Both the position numbers and the translations under genes were made by a program. Below are positions 1-10,432 of a stretch of DNA of 64,000 nucleotides, one piece after another. Below the pieces are notes generated by a model. It did not search any database, was not told where the DNA came from, and was given only the letters and a program-made list of their open reading frames with translations. Source of the stretch: Elymus sibiricus (taxonomy: Eukaryota > Streptophyta > Magnoliopsida > Poales > Poaceae); NCBI GenBank assembly GCA_039707655.1, contig CM077672.1, positions 354,560,031 to 354,624,030 of the forward strand. Direction: 5' to 3'. Each line of letters opens with the position of its first letter. The first letter of the stretch is position 1.

Positions 1-765
1 ATTTACCCGCTCTGTCTGCCCATCAGTCTGAGGGTGATAAGCGGTGCTATGCTTCAAAGCGGTTCCCAGAGCTTGGTGTAGACGTAGCCAGAATGCTGAG
101 GTAAACAAAGATCCTCGGTCTGAAGTGATAGTTCTGGGTACTCCATGTAAACTGACAATCCTGGACATGTAGAGTTGAGCGAGTTGGTCTGCACGGTAGG
201 TAGTCCTTATAGGAATAAAGTGGGCCACCTTGGTGAGCATGTCGACCACGACCCATATGGCATTATTACCTCGTGGTGTCCTTGGTAGTCCCACGATAAA
301 GTCCATGCAGATATCATCCCATTTCCATTGGGGAACGGGTAACGGTTGAAGTAGACCGGCGGGTTTTTGATGTTCCGCCTTCACCTTATTGCATATATCG
401 CAACAGGCGATGTAATAGGCGATGTCTTTCTTCATACCTTCCCACCAGAATGTCTGCTTCAAATCTTGATACATTTTAGTGCCTCCAGGATGAATTGAAT
501 ATGCAGACTCGTGAACTTCTTTCAGAATCCTCTGCTTTAATTCCCCGAGGTCCAGTACACAGACTCGATCCCGAAATTGGAGTGTACCTTTATCATCAAT
601 GTTGAAATCTAGCGTCTTTCCTTCTCGTACTTGAGCCGTTATCTTGAGTAACATTGGGTCACCAGGTTGAGCGTTTCGAATTTCGTCTTCCAGAGTAGGG
701 GTTACTTCCAAGGTAACCAAGCAAATTGCTTCATACAGGATCATATTAAGCTGAGTTATTTCTTC
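1..765 (-). pseudogene. J integrase, partial (N-terminal zinc finger and core)
   Basis: The minus strand reads an HHCC zinc-finger region (about 380-500) and then a DDE integrase core. Recognisable pieces are SDRGSLFTSAFW near 90-125 and HPQTDGQTERVN at the very left edge, which carries the catalytic Glu. It continues from the RNase H segment through an in-frame TAG near 766. Integrase would insert the cDNA into host chromatin. The gene is cut by the window edge, so I cannot judge its C-terminal or chromodomain part. The close match to the integrase in element K supports the call. Confidence 0.8.
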
Positions 766-2447
766 CTAAAGTGCTGGGTGCAGATGCTCGATTAATGGGT
801 TGGCTGTAACCTGTTTGCGACTGAGAGCATCGGCGACCACATTTGCTTTTCCTGGGTGGTAGTTGATACCCAGGTCATAGTCTTTGACCAACTCAAGCCA
901 TCTTCGTTGCCGGAGGTTCAAGTCCGGTTGGGTGAATATATATTTGAGACTCTTATGGTCGGTGTAGATTTGGCATCGTTTTCCAATGATGTAATGCCTC
1001 CAAATTTTTAAGGCATGAACCACAGCTACCATCTCTAGGTCATGGGTAGGGTAATTCTCCTCATTCGGTCGGAGTTGTCTTGATGCATAGGCCACGACCT
1101 TACCATCTTGCATAAGTACACACCCAATGCCACGCCTGGATGCATCGCAATAGATGTCGAAGCTCCGGTAGATGTCGGGAAGAGTCAACACTGGAGCGGT
1201 AGTCAATCGGGTCTTAAGCTCATTGAAACTATTCTCACATGCTTTCATCCATATGAATTTCTGATTTTTCTTGAGTAGTTCAGTCATTGGCTTGGCAATC
1301 TTGGAGAAACCTTCAATGAAATGCCGGTAATAACCTGCCAGACCCAAGAAACTCCTGATTTCTGTTACTGAAATAGGGGTCTTCCATTTCAGGACTTCTG
1401 TGACTTTGCTTTGGTCCACGGCCACTCCTTGAGCGGAAAGAGTATGCCCAAGGAATCCCACTTCTTTAAGCCAAAATTTGCATTTGCTGAACTTGGCGTA
1501 GAGTTGATGAGCGCGTAATCATTCCAACACTGCTCGTAGATGTTGCTTGTGCTCCTCTTCACTTTTGGAATATATGAGGATGCCATCAATGAACACCACT
1601 ACAAACTTGTCCAAGAAGTCCATGAACACCTTGTTCATCATGTGCATGAAAAATGCAAGAGCGTTTGTCAGTCCAAATGACATGAATGTATACTCGTACA
1701 ACCCATATCTTGTAGTGAATGTTGTCTTGGGGATATCTTCTTTTCTGATCTTTAGTTGGTGATACCTGGTGCGCAAGTCAATCTTGAATACACTTGAGCT
1801 CCACTGAGTTGATCAAACAAATCATCGATCCTGGGCAACGGGTATTTATTCTTGATTGTGACATCATTGAGAGCACGGTAGTCAACACACATCCGAAGAC
1901 TGCCATCTTTCTTACCCATGAATATTGCAGGTGCACCCCAAGGAGATGAGCTGGGGCGAATATATCCTTTTTGGAGCATCTCTTCCAGTTTCTTTTTCAA
2001 CTCCACTAGTTCAGATGAAGGCATTCTCTTGTAAATTGGTGCTGTTCCGGGCACAAGCTCAATAGAAAATTCCAGCTCCCGGTCAGGTGGCATGCCTGGT
2101 AATTCTTCTGGAAACACATCTGGGAATTCACAGACCACTGGAATTAGATTCATCTCTGTAGCAATGGCAGCATAAACCATCCCCTTCTTTGGTATGGCTC
2201 GACCAGCATAGAATCGAGTAGACTGTCCTGAGGGATTGATTAGCGTGACTTCTCTTGTTGCGCAGTTGATGCAGACCTGGTGCCTTGTCAGCCAATCCAT
2301 TCCCAAAACAATATCCAAGGTGGGGGACTCAATGGATACCAGTGATGCGGGGAAGATGACTCCATAGATTGATATTTTCAATCCTCGGCATACAATATTT
2401 GTCTTGAGCCTGGATCCGGGGGACTGTACCACCATAGCTTTGTCCAA
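766..2447 (-). pseudogene. J reverse transcriptase and RNase H, broken
   Basis: The segment 2447-1752 holds the protease end (IVLGMDWL) and the RT start ([19 protein letters not shown]). A one-base loss near 1776 shifts the frame to 1776-1519, and an in-frame TGA separates this from 1461-766. The last piece contains RNase H ([36 protein letters not shown]). The RT active site, normally Y-x-D-D, reads FIDG at about 1582-1593, so the second catalytic Asp is Gly. With at least one frameshift, two stops and a lost active-site residue, the copy cannot make enzyme by itself. Confidence 0.85.
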
Positions 2448-3679
2448 AAGAGTATAGGGAAGGCAATGTTGGGCAACAAACTCCGCGAAATAAAAGAATG
2501 GGAAGCCCCGGAATCGAATAAAATTGTTGCACGTATGTCATTAATGACCACCTCGGGAACTTCCGCGGCTTCTTCGGCGGAGATATGGTGAACTTGCCCT
2601 TGAATATACCTCCATTTGGGGAATTGCCCCACGTAGTTGACTTGAGGCTTCAGGTTGGCTTGTGTCTTGCCATTCTTGGGACACTGCCTAGCGTAATGCC
2701 CAGTTTGTCCGCATGTGAAGCAGGCATTGTTATGCTGACAGTCTTCCTTGTTTGGCTTGGCGACCACAGTCTTGATATGACCTTCATTCTTGATGTTCCC
2801 TTGCTGCCAGGTTGGCTTGAACTCGAACTGAGGTTGCTGCCAAGTACGAACCTTCTGAAAAACTTGTCCTTCCTTCTTGGGTTCGAACTTGCGTTTGCGG
2901 TCTTCATAGGCAGTCTTATGATCATTAACCAGTTTGTGTTCCCTTTCGGCAATGAGTGCCTTGTTCACCAAAGTTTGGAAGTCGGGGAAATCCAGCATAC
3001 TGAGTGCACATCGGAGGGTAAGGTTGAGTCCTCCGAGGAAACGATCTATCTTCCGTTCTTCAGTGGCCACATCATGAGTGGAGTAACGGGCCAAGTAATT
3101 GAACTTGTTTAAATACTCACTTACAGTCGAGGTCCCTTGGGTAAGAGTGAGAAATTCTCGCTGCTTGACCTTCATGATGCCGGCAGGAATGTGATACTTG
3201 CGGAATTTGTCTTTGAATTTATCCCAAGTAATCTCGTCTTCAGCAGGCCACTGAACTTTGGCATTGTCCCACCATATAGCAGCTGGTCCTTCTAGATAAT
3301 GAGTGGCGAAGGGCACCTTGTTAGCTTCTTCAGTACGAGCAATTTCCAGCTTCTTCTCAATAGTCCTCAACCAATCATCGGCTTCCATCGGGTCCACTGC
3401 TTGACTGAAACTTGGCGGTTTAGTCCTCTGAAAGTCTGACAGCTTGGAGTGATTACCATTGTGATTATTTTGCCCAACCACAGTCTGCATGCTTCTCAGG
3501 AACTCCATCAGATCTTGGTTTCTCTTCTCCTCAAACATCCGCATAATTTGCTTTGTTGTGGGTGCTTGAGGCGGAGGAGGTGGTGGCTGATATGGTTCTG
3601 GAGAATGTCCGGCTTGCCTGGCGGATCGACGAACTAGAGTATCGTCGTCACCATGACAGTTACTGACACACCTTGCCAT
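2378..3679 (-). pseudogene. J gag and aspartic protease, frameshifted
   Basis: I place the start at the ATG at 3679 (MARCVSNCHGDDD), because the frame is open further upstream but without gag-like sequence. Gag features are a proline run, the capsid-type stretch MEADDWLRTIEKKLE and a zinc knuckle CFTCGQTGHYARQC near 2700. The protease follows with [12 protein letters not shown] near 2480. Soon after the protease motif the frame changes, and the protease continues in the overlapping frame that ends in RT. Gag would package element RNA. The fold order fits chromoviruses. It is broken by at least one frameshift. Confidence 0.8.
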
Positions 3680-4290
3680 CCTATATATGTTTCCCAATAC
3701 GAAGCATCGAGATGAGCAACATCCATTAAGGGAAAACAAGAAAAGTAGGGAGGTGAAACAACAAACCCGGAAGAGAAAACGAGAAAGGCCAAAGCGAATA
3801 ACAGAAAGCAACATAATTATACAATACATCATCCAGCATACATAACAGGGCAACCGCATGGATAGTATTACTACATGCATACAACCAAACACCACATCAT
3901 AGTCGCCTACATGCGACGACTGGGATCGCACTGGCACACTGACAGTCCTGCTGGTGTCTCCTCAGTGTCGAACTCCGAACCGGAACTGATAACGGATACA
4001 TCCAGAGCAAAGGAAACACGACGACGCTGATGGGAAGGCTCTCCCTCAGGGTCTGGAGCAGGGTGACTCCGCATCATCGGAGCGGCTGGGGTAGCGAGAA
4101 GCATAGCCCACTGGGCTGGGGACTCAAGAGGAGTCACTACCGAAGTGCCTGAGCTACTCTGGGAGGGTGTGGGAATCACTGGTGTGGGTGGGGGTAAGGT
4201 AGCTGGAGGGACAAGTGATGTGTGGATAAGCAGAGGTGGAGCAAAGGCAGATCGAGCGGCAGCTAGCTCGCCTCGAATGCAGTTCAGCTC
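3680..4290 (-). other. J leader between gag and upstream ORF
   Basis: This is non-coding leader of element J. It includes an open stretch on the minus strand at 4179-3907, rich in Ser and Pro, that I cannot relate to a known family. It may be the low-complexity tail of the upstream leader ORF in another frame. No promoter or other signal was recognised. Confidence 0.4.
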
Positions 4291-4505
4291 CTAAGCTAGA
4301 CTGGTGATCAGAAAGTATCCCACCGTTATGTAGCGAGACAAGTGACTAGCTGACTGGTCACACTCCGGATCAATGTAAGGGAAGCGGATCTGACCCGACT
4401 CATACAGGGATGGATAGAAGTAGAAACCTGGGTGAGTCTGCATCTGAACCTCGTTATAGCGCAAGTCAGTGAGAGCCTCAAATGCTGCAAACTGGACTGC
4501 CTGGT
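4291..4505 (-). pseudogene. J leader ORF, 3' part, split by K
   Basis: This is the downstream half of an extra ORF that lies between the J primer-binding site and gag. When K and one target duplication are discounted, the frame runs straight from 20144-19982 into this piece (STPDQ joined to AVQFAAFEALTDL) and ends at the stop at 4291. Extra small ORFs upstream of gag are common in grass Ty3/gypsy elements. I do not assign a function. The break is caused by K and not by decay of the ORF itself. Confidence 0.55.
4501..4505. repeat. K target-site duplication, left copy (CTGGT)
   Basis: CTGGT directly precedes the TG of the K 5' LTR and is repeated directly after the CA of the 3' LTR at 19977-19981. 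A 5-bp duplication is normal for LTR retrotransposons and fixes both ends of K. Confidence 0.95.
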
Positions 4506-5294
4506 TGTAACAGCCCAAGTGTAATTCTTGCCTTCTTTGTACCTTCCTCATGTGGACCTCTATGTTTTGCCATTGTGTTGTTTATAAACCTTGCCTCATG
4601 GTCATTTCATGCATCATGCCATCATGCTCATCATGTCAAGTGCATCTTTGTTATTGCCATGCTTGTGATTGTGTTGTTGTGATGTGAGGTGGTGTTGTTG
4701 GGAGTGCATGTGATGTGGAGTGAGTGCATGTGTTCTTGTTTGGAGTGCTACTCCCTTCCATCTCTAAATATTCCCTCTTCTTTCTTATTCAAATTTCCCA
4801 TGTTAATTAATTTTACTTGCTGTTTTCATCTATTAAAAATGTTAATCATTTCAGAAATATTCTAACTTAAATTCTAAATCAGCTCCTGTGCCTTCCTGAA
4901 GTTTTTAACACCCTCAGGCATAATAAAACAGAGTGCATCCTATTTAATTATGATTTTATTTATTGCTTCTAAAAATCCCATTTTTATTTTTATAAAATAG
5001 TATGCTTTTTAGTGACCTCAAAAATATTTTTTTCTTCCTGTCAAAACATCTCTCTCTTACCCAGGTGCATTTTTGTTTCTCTGGGCCTATTAAATTGTTT
5101 AACTGTTGTTTTGCTGAGAGAGAGAGGGAGGAGGCCGATTGGGCTCGTTCTGGCCCATTTGGCAGGCCGAGGCCCAGTCCCTCGCCCTGACGGTCACCTG
5201 CTCCCGTCTTCCTCCTCCGTCAGAGCGTGAGAGACAGAGAGCGCCAGCGCAGCGCCGTGAGCTCTCACGGACGTCGAGCGCGTCCCATCCGCGC

Positions 5295-5304
5295 CTATTT
5301 AATC
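5295..5304 (+). promoter_or_regulatory. K LTR TATA-like element, 5' copy
   Basis: CTATTTAATC lies at the edge of an AT-rich stretch and is followed by a GC-rich block of about 650 bp. A CTAGGGTTT motif, the reverse of the plant telo-box, lies about 30 bp downstream. This layout looks like a plant pol II core promoter with a 5' untranslated leader. A good splice-donor match (CAG|GTAAGA) follows at 5423-5429. The identical site in the 3' LTR is at 15716-15725. The assignment is by pattern only. Confidence 0.45.
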
Positions 5305-5980
5305 CCCTCGGCGTCCGTGCCCCTCCTAGGGTTTCCCCCTTCCCTTCCTCGCCGCCGCCGCCTCCTTCTTCCCTCCCTTTCTTCCTCCCGATTCGGCTGA
5401 GAGCGGTGAGATTCAGTTTCGTCAGGTAAGAACCGAGAGCGCCGGCGTCGAGATCGTCTTCTCCTTCGTCGCCGGTGGCAACCTCGTGGCGTCCGCGATG
5501 CCCGTGGGGATCCTGGCGGCGTCCGCGTTCCATTCCCGGGGCTAGGGGGTGAGGAGCACCTCCGCAGCGCCGCCCCGTCGTCGCCATCGTCCGCAAGCGG
5601 AGCACGTCGCCGGCCATCTTCTTCTTCTCCTCCTTCGCCGTCGCCCGTGTTTCGCGTCACCGAGCACCCCTCGGTGAGCTCCTCCTCTCCGTGCCCGCTC
5701 GCTTCGCGTAGCCGCCTTGCCGTCGTCTCGTCGTAGCGTTCGCCGTCGCCGCCGCGTAGTTCAAGGTTCGGCCTTGAGGGCCTCGCCTCCTTCCCCCTCG
5801 TCGCGAGATGAGTACGGGAATGGACCCGCCGTTGCACCCGCTAGCTCCGCCGCCGGTTTGTAGGGTCGATGGTCGCCGGAAGGCTCGCCGGCGCCGTCGT
5901 TGGCTACTCTGTCTCCGGACAGAGGAAGCTGGTTTAGCAGTGTTATCTGAAGCGACCCCCCTCCTCTGTTAAGTATCGAT

Positions 5981-6054
5981 TCAATAGCGCAGTGGTAGCG
6001 CACCGCGGGGACGACCGAGAGGTCGTGGGTTCGAACCCCATCCCCGCTCTTTTT
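5981..6054 (+). other. tRNA-like sequence with pol III A and B boxes inside K 5' LTR
   Basis: A D-arm-like unit (stem GCGC, loop AGTGGTA, stem GCGC, 5987-6001) supplies an A-box match, TAGCGCAGTGG. It is followed by GGTTCGAACCCC, a B-box match, near 6028-6039. GCGGGGA (6005-6011) pairs perfectly with TCCCCGC (6041-6047), and CGACC (6012-6016) pairs with GGTCG (6021-6025). A T-run starts at 6050. It is not a normal tRNA: the arms are in the wrong order and the 5' end before the D arm does not pair with the 3' end. It is best read as a tRNA-derived relic or SINE-like head. Confidence 0.6.
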
Positions 6055-7818
6055 ATTTTTGTTTTCGGCCCTGGCGTGTGTGTTCCTGTGCTGGGATCCC
6101 ATGCGGCCATGGGGGGATCCTGTGTGCCGGCGTCTGTGCGATGTGTGGTTGAGGAGTGTTGTGTGCTGTGTGTGTGTGAGTGTGTGGCAAGTGGGCCCTG
6201 GCCCCACTTGTCATCCTCAGAGGGGCCCTGGTGTGTATGACCAGTGGGACCCCTCCCCTTTTTCTTTATTTATTCTTTGTATTTTGTTGTATTGTTAGTG
6301 TTCTTTCTATTTTGGGATTAGTCCAGATCTGGACCCTGCCATTTTTGGACATGTCCAAATAGGGTAGTTTTTGACTTATATGTGCTTGCGTGTTTTCTCG
6401 AATCAGGTTTTGGGCAGTTTACAAAAGCAAAGATATGAGTATGATATATGATTTTGGGGTAGAATTTCCCAAGGATTCCATTGGTGCAATTGGTTTGGTC
6501 TTTTGAGCAAGTTTGCAAAAATGTCATTTTGTTCCAACATGCCATTTTGTCTTTTTCATATGATTTAATCTATGCAATATATGTGAAACTTGTCAACATG
6601 AACATGCTAGTGTTTTGTGGGTACTAGGCCTTGGTATTTTTGTTTGGCATCATAATCTTGTGGGTGAGTGGGTTCCTTGCTGTTTACATGCTAAGATAAT
6701 AACCCTGGTTGCATGTCTAAAATATTGCTAAGTGTTAAATCTGTTATTTTCTTGCTATGTTGAGATGATGGTTCCCATGGATGTGTTGGTCCTTTGAGTT
6801 TGGAACATGAACATGATTTGTTGTGCCCAGCATGCTCTACTAAATTGTGCTAAGAACTTGAGCTTTAAGCCCTTGCATCATATTTAAAATATACTGTCAA
6901 GTTGCTATTCTGTTAACAAGTGCCCAGTTTTGCCCTTGCTAATATTTCTAAGTCTGAGAATCTGTTAATATTTTTATGCCATGAAGAGTGGATGCTACCA
7001 AGTTTTGTGTTGTGTTCTAGCTCATGCTCAGTGCTAGTGTTTTGTTGTAGAGGTTGTCCTCTACCATCCTGTTTATTTTTCATGCCATGAAAGTTGCTGT
7101 AGCATATATAAATACTGCTGTCAATATGCCATCAGGTTAACTCAGATTCCAGAAAACTGGAATTTTCACTAAGTCCTACAAATCTGTTTCAACATGCCAT
7201 CTTGTGAGCACTTTTGCTATTAATCTATGCTTCCTTTCAAGTTTGTGTAGATATATTATTTGTTAAGCATGCTGTAAGGTTTCTGTACATGCCTTGGTTG
7301 TGATTTAAAACCTGCTGTAGCTCTGGCTATGTGTGTGACAAGATGCCATGTTGCTGTTTTGGAACAGAATGAGTGTTTGATTGTTTTGTGACTTGTGGGA
7401 GCTATACTCCATTGTTTTGCTTGATCTTTGGCTCCATTCTTGTAGATTTTCATTACCTATCCAGTGGCATCCTTGGAACACCAAGGTATAGCCCAGGGAT
7501 TGCCTCATGTTGTGTTTTGTCTTCGTTAACGTTCGTACCTTGCCGTGAGCGTACCGTGAGCTGCGTAACTCCGTTTGCAACGTTCTACATATGCATTTGC
7601 ATCGTTTTTGCATGAAGCATCCATATTTGCCATGATCATGCATGTCCAAATAAGTTATGTTGAGGTTCTGTCCAGAATACTAAATAACTTAATAAATGCA
7701 TGTGAAACATGACTAGCATAGGATTGCCATGCTACATTCCTTAATATGACCATGCATCATCTTGTTTGTGCATTGCACCTTGCTGTTTGTTTATTTGGTG
7801 CTGTTCTCTTTGGGTAGA

Positions 7819-7908
7819 CGCGAGTGTTGAGCCTGAGTACGAGGATTCCGGAGAGTACAACTACGAGGACCCAGCTCTTTGTCCCTCTGAAGAACCAACA
7901 GGCAAGAT
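7819..7908 (+). other. Acidic open segment in K 5' LTR (candidate exon)
   Basis: After a pyrimidine-rich stretch ending in TAG (7818), a frame reads an acidic, Tyr-rich peptide containing VEPEYEDSGEYNYEDP and PSEEPTG. A CAG|GCAAG sequence at its end could be a rare GC-type splice donor. A short peptide of similar composition appears near the end of two other LTRs in the window (35523-35630 and 62808-62910). No family is recognised. Translation is unproven. Confidence 0.3.
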
Positions 7909-9130
7909 GATCATACCCGGATCCCGACACTATTTTTGCCTTGCTAGATGTCTCGTTTTTACCGTTATGTTCCGTTACCTACCACTTAAACTGTCAGCCT
8001 CCAAAATTGCCATGAAAGCCTCTAACCTTTCCACTACCTAGCAAACCATTGATTGGCTATGTTACCGCTGCTCAGCCCTTATCTTATAGCGTTGCTAGTT
8101 GCAGGTGCAAGCTGCCGTGTGTCAACATGGTCTTGTTATATCACTCTATTTACTGTTATTTAAATTAATGCACATATATATCTGGCAACGGTGGAAGGCT
8201 TGGCCTTTTGCTCGGTGTTTTGTTCCGTTTTTGCCGCTCTAGTTCCGAGTTCCGGTGTTATATTCCATATTTTGCGCTCCTAACATGCTCGGGGTTGTTA
8301 TGGGGACCCCCTTGATCATTCGTTTTAGATTAAAACTTGTCTGGCAAGACCCAACATTGGTACTACATTTGCTAACAACTTAATAAAATTGCATAGGGAA
8401 TAGCTACCCCGAGGATAAATTAATCAACCCCCGGGCCAGTGCTCCTCATGAGTGTTGGTCCAAAACGGGCAGACTGCGGGGCCACCACGGGGAAACTCGA
8501 GGTTTGGTTTGACTCGTAGTGTGACCCATCTGTCGTGTCCTGAGAATGAGATACGCGGCTCTTATCGGGTTCGTCGACACGTCAGGCGGTCTTGCTGGAC
8601 TTGTTTTACCTTTATCGAATGTCTTGCGCGTGGAATTCCGGTTTTTCTTCGGGCTATCTCGAGGTTGCGGTTTTCCAGTGGAATTACCAAGGATGATCAC
8701 GAGATTCGTGGTCGAGGTTGTTCTCGCGGCGTGTGGTTAGTTTGTGATGGATGAGTTGGAGCACCCCTGCAGGGTTTAATCTTTCGGAAAGCCGTGCCCG
8801 CGGTTATGTGGCAACTTGGAAATTTGTTTAACACCCGGTAATAGATAACTTGAAGTAAACTCCAATAAAATAAAACCAACTGTGTGCGTAACCGTGATCG
8901 TCTCTGCTCGTGAACATGATCCGAGAGAGAACACGGTGGGGTTATGTTTTGACGTAAGTAGGTGTTCAGGATCACTTAGTGATCATGCTACTTCACGATC
9001 GTCTTACGTATGCCACCATATTTACATTCATGTTCTCGTAAGCTAGCCACCAAATATATGCTTAGCGCTTGCTGCAGCCTCACCACTTAACCAACCCCTT
9101 ACCCATGGCTTACATAGTTTCGGCACCCGG

Positions 9131-9279
9131 GTTATGAGATTGCTGAGTCCCTGTGGCTCACAGATTACAACAATACAGGTACAGGTGTTGATGAGAACGT
9201 GCCAGATGATGTGACTCAGCTCCAGTGGGAGTTCGACGAGGAGAGTAGACGTATGTACGTTACGTATCCGGACGAGTAG
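9131..9279 (+). other. Acidic ORF near end of K 5' LTR
   Basis: Directly after an in-frame TAG that could equally be a 3' splice site (CTTACATAG), the frame is open to a TAG at 9277-9279. It encodes an acidic peptide with ENVPDDVTQLQWEFDEESRR and ends VTYPDE. The stop lies 276 bp before the LTR end, about the same distance as acidic ORF stops in LTRs I and L (about 300 bp). Function is unknown. Confidence 0.35.
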
Positions 9280-9558
9280 GGAGCTTCTTGGTGGTGATCC
9301 TGGATAGCAAGGCAGTCTTCATTGCATCTTTTATCGTTTGTTTTCGTCCGTAGCCGGACCCTGTCTTCTGGTTGATGTATTGAATAATTGTGTGGACTTG
9401 TAATTTAGCTTGTGGCGAGTGTAAGCCAACTTTTATACTCATCTCTTCCTACATGTATTGCGATGATTACTGTGCTTGCTAACGACGAGATGCGCTTCTA
9501 TCCCCATCGAGGCCACAAGCCTTAATAGGGATAGGACCGCATCTTGGGCGTGACAAGT

Positions 9559-9572
9559 TGGTATTCAGAGCC
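9559..9572 (+). other. K primer-binding site (initiator-Met tRNA type)
   Basis: TGGTATTCAGAGCC follows the 5' LTR after three bases. It matches the usual TGGTATCAGAGCC, the complement of the 3' end of initiator Met-tRNA, except for one extra T. This is where minus-strand cDNA synthesis would start. Confidence 0.8.
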
Positions 9573-10432
9573 ATACCGACCATAGGAGCCCCTTGCTTGA
9601 TCGAACTTGGCCGAGTTGAGTCTAGTGAAAAATTATTTTGAGTCTAGTTATATCGGAGAGTAGGATTCTTTTTACTCCTCTTCTATACTCTGGTGAGGTA
9701 TTCGACTTAGGAATTTTCATTCTACTCCTCTTCTCGCTCAAAATTTTTTTTAGGATCACGCGGGTATTTTGGAAACTATATGATGCCGATGTGACGGAGT
9801 TCTGTCTTGGTGCCTCCTGTCTGACTTGATTTCTTCCGGGGAGTTGAGCTCCAGGGGATTCTTGACACATCGTTATCATTCAGTTTCCTTAGTATCTCAG
9901 GACGGAGGATGTTCGAAATTGCTTCAATACTAGTAGTGGCGAGAGGAGTCCGGCATCCCCAGTACTGGTGGAGAGAGTTCGGATGTACTGCCATACTTAG
10001 TATCGTTGTGATTACGAGTGTCTGTGGTAGATGAATTTGCGGAGATTTTCTTGAATTATGGTGTGGAAGGTTGCGGGTGCAGTTGTAGCTGATTACCTTG
10101 GGTACGTTCCTGGACCCGCAACCCGAATCGCATAAACGAGAAAGACTTCGGAAATTCTTAGGTGGGAATTCCAGTAGTTCTTAGGATCATCTTCCGACAG
10201 ATGTATATTGGGTGTACATTTGTTCCGAGCAACCTTAGCTCAATACTTGTTGTGTTATTTCAAGTGGCTTCATGTTCAAATGATGTTTTCAAGATCCTGC
10301 AGAAAGCATTCTTACTATTTGAAGTTTGAATGCAATTGATGATATTCCGTTGCAATTTTTTTTCAAGCCGTTGATTCAGCTTATTTCAATCATCTTTGTC
10401 AATGGTGTGCTGATATTCTGTCCATATTCAGG
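9573..10432 (+). other. K untranslated leader
   Basis: The 860 bp between the primer-binding site and the gag ATG has no substantial plus-strand ORF. It would hold the packaging signal of the genomic RNA. I see no conserved element that I can name. Confidence 0.6.

Larger units (their letters stand above)
4506..9555 (+). repeat. K 5' LTR (5050 bp, TGTAACAGCC...GGGCGTGACA)
   Basis: The LTR starts TGTAACAGCC and ends GGGCGTGACA, followed two bases later by the primer-binding site. It drives transcription of K. It holds a TATA-like site (about 5295), a GC-rich block (about 5300-5960), a tRNA-like sequence with pol III boxes (5981-6054) and an open acidic segment near its end (9131-9279). At 5050 bp it is large for a plant LTR. 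AT-rich DNA without recognisable content fills about 6060-7800. Confidence 0.97.

Noticed and set aside
5099..5837. Arg/Gly/Glu-rich frames of 172 and 180 codons in the K LTR (and copies at 15520-16258)
   Set aside because: They are antisense readings of the GC-rich leader block, low complexity, with no known domain.
5981..6054. A functional tRNA gene
   Set aside because: A and B boxes fit, but the acceptor stem does not pair in the normal place and no anticodon arm can be drawn, so I keep it only as tRNA-like.
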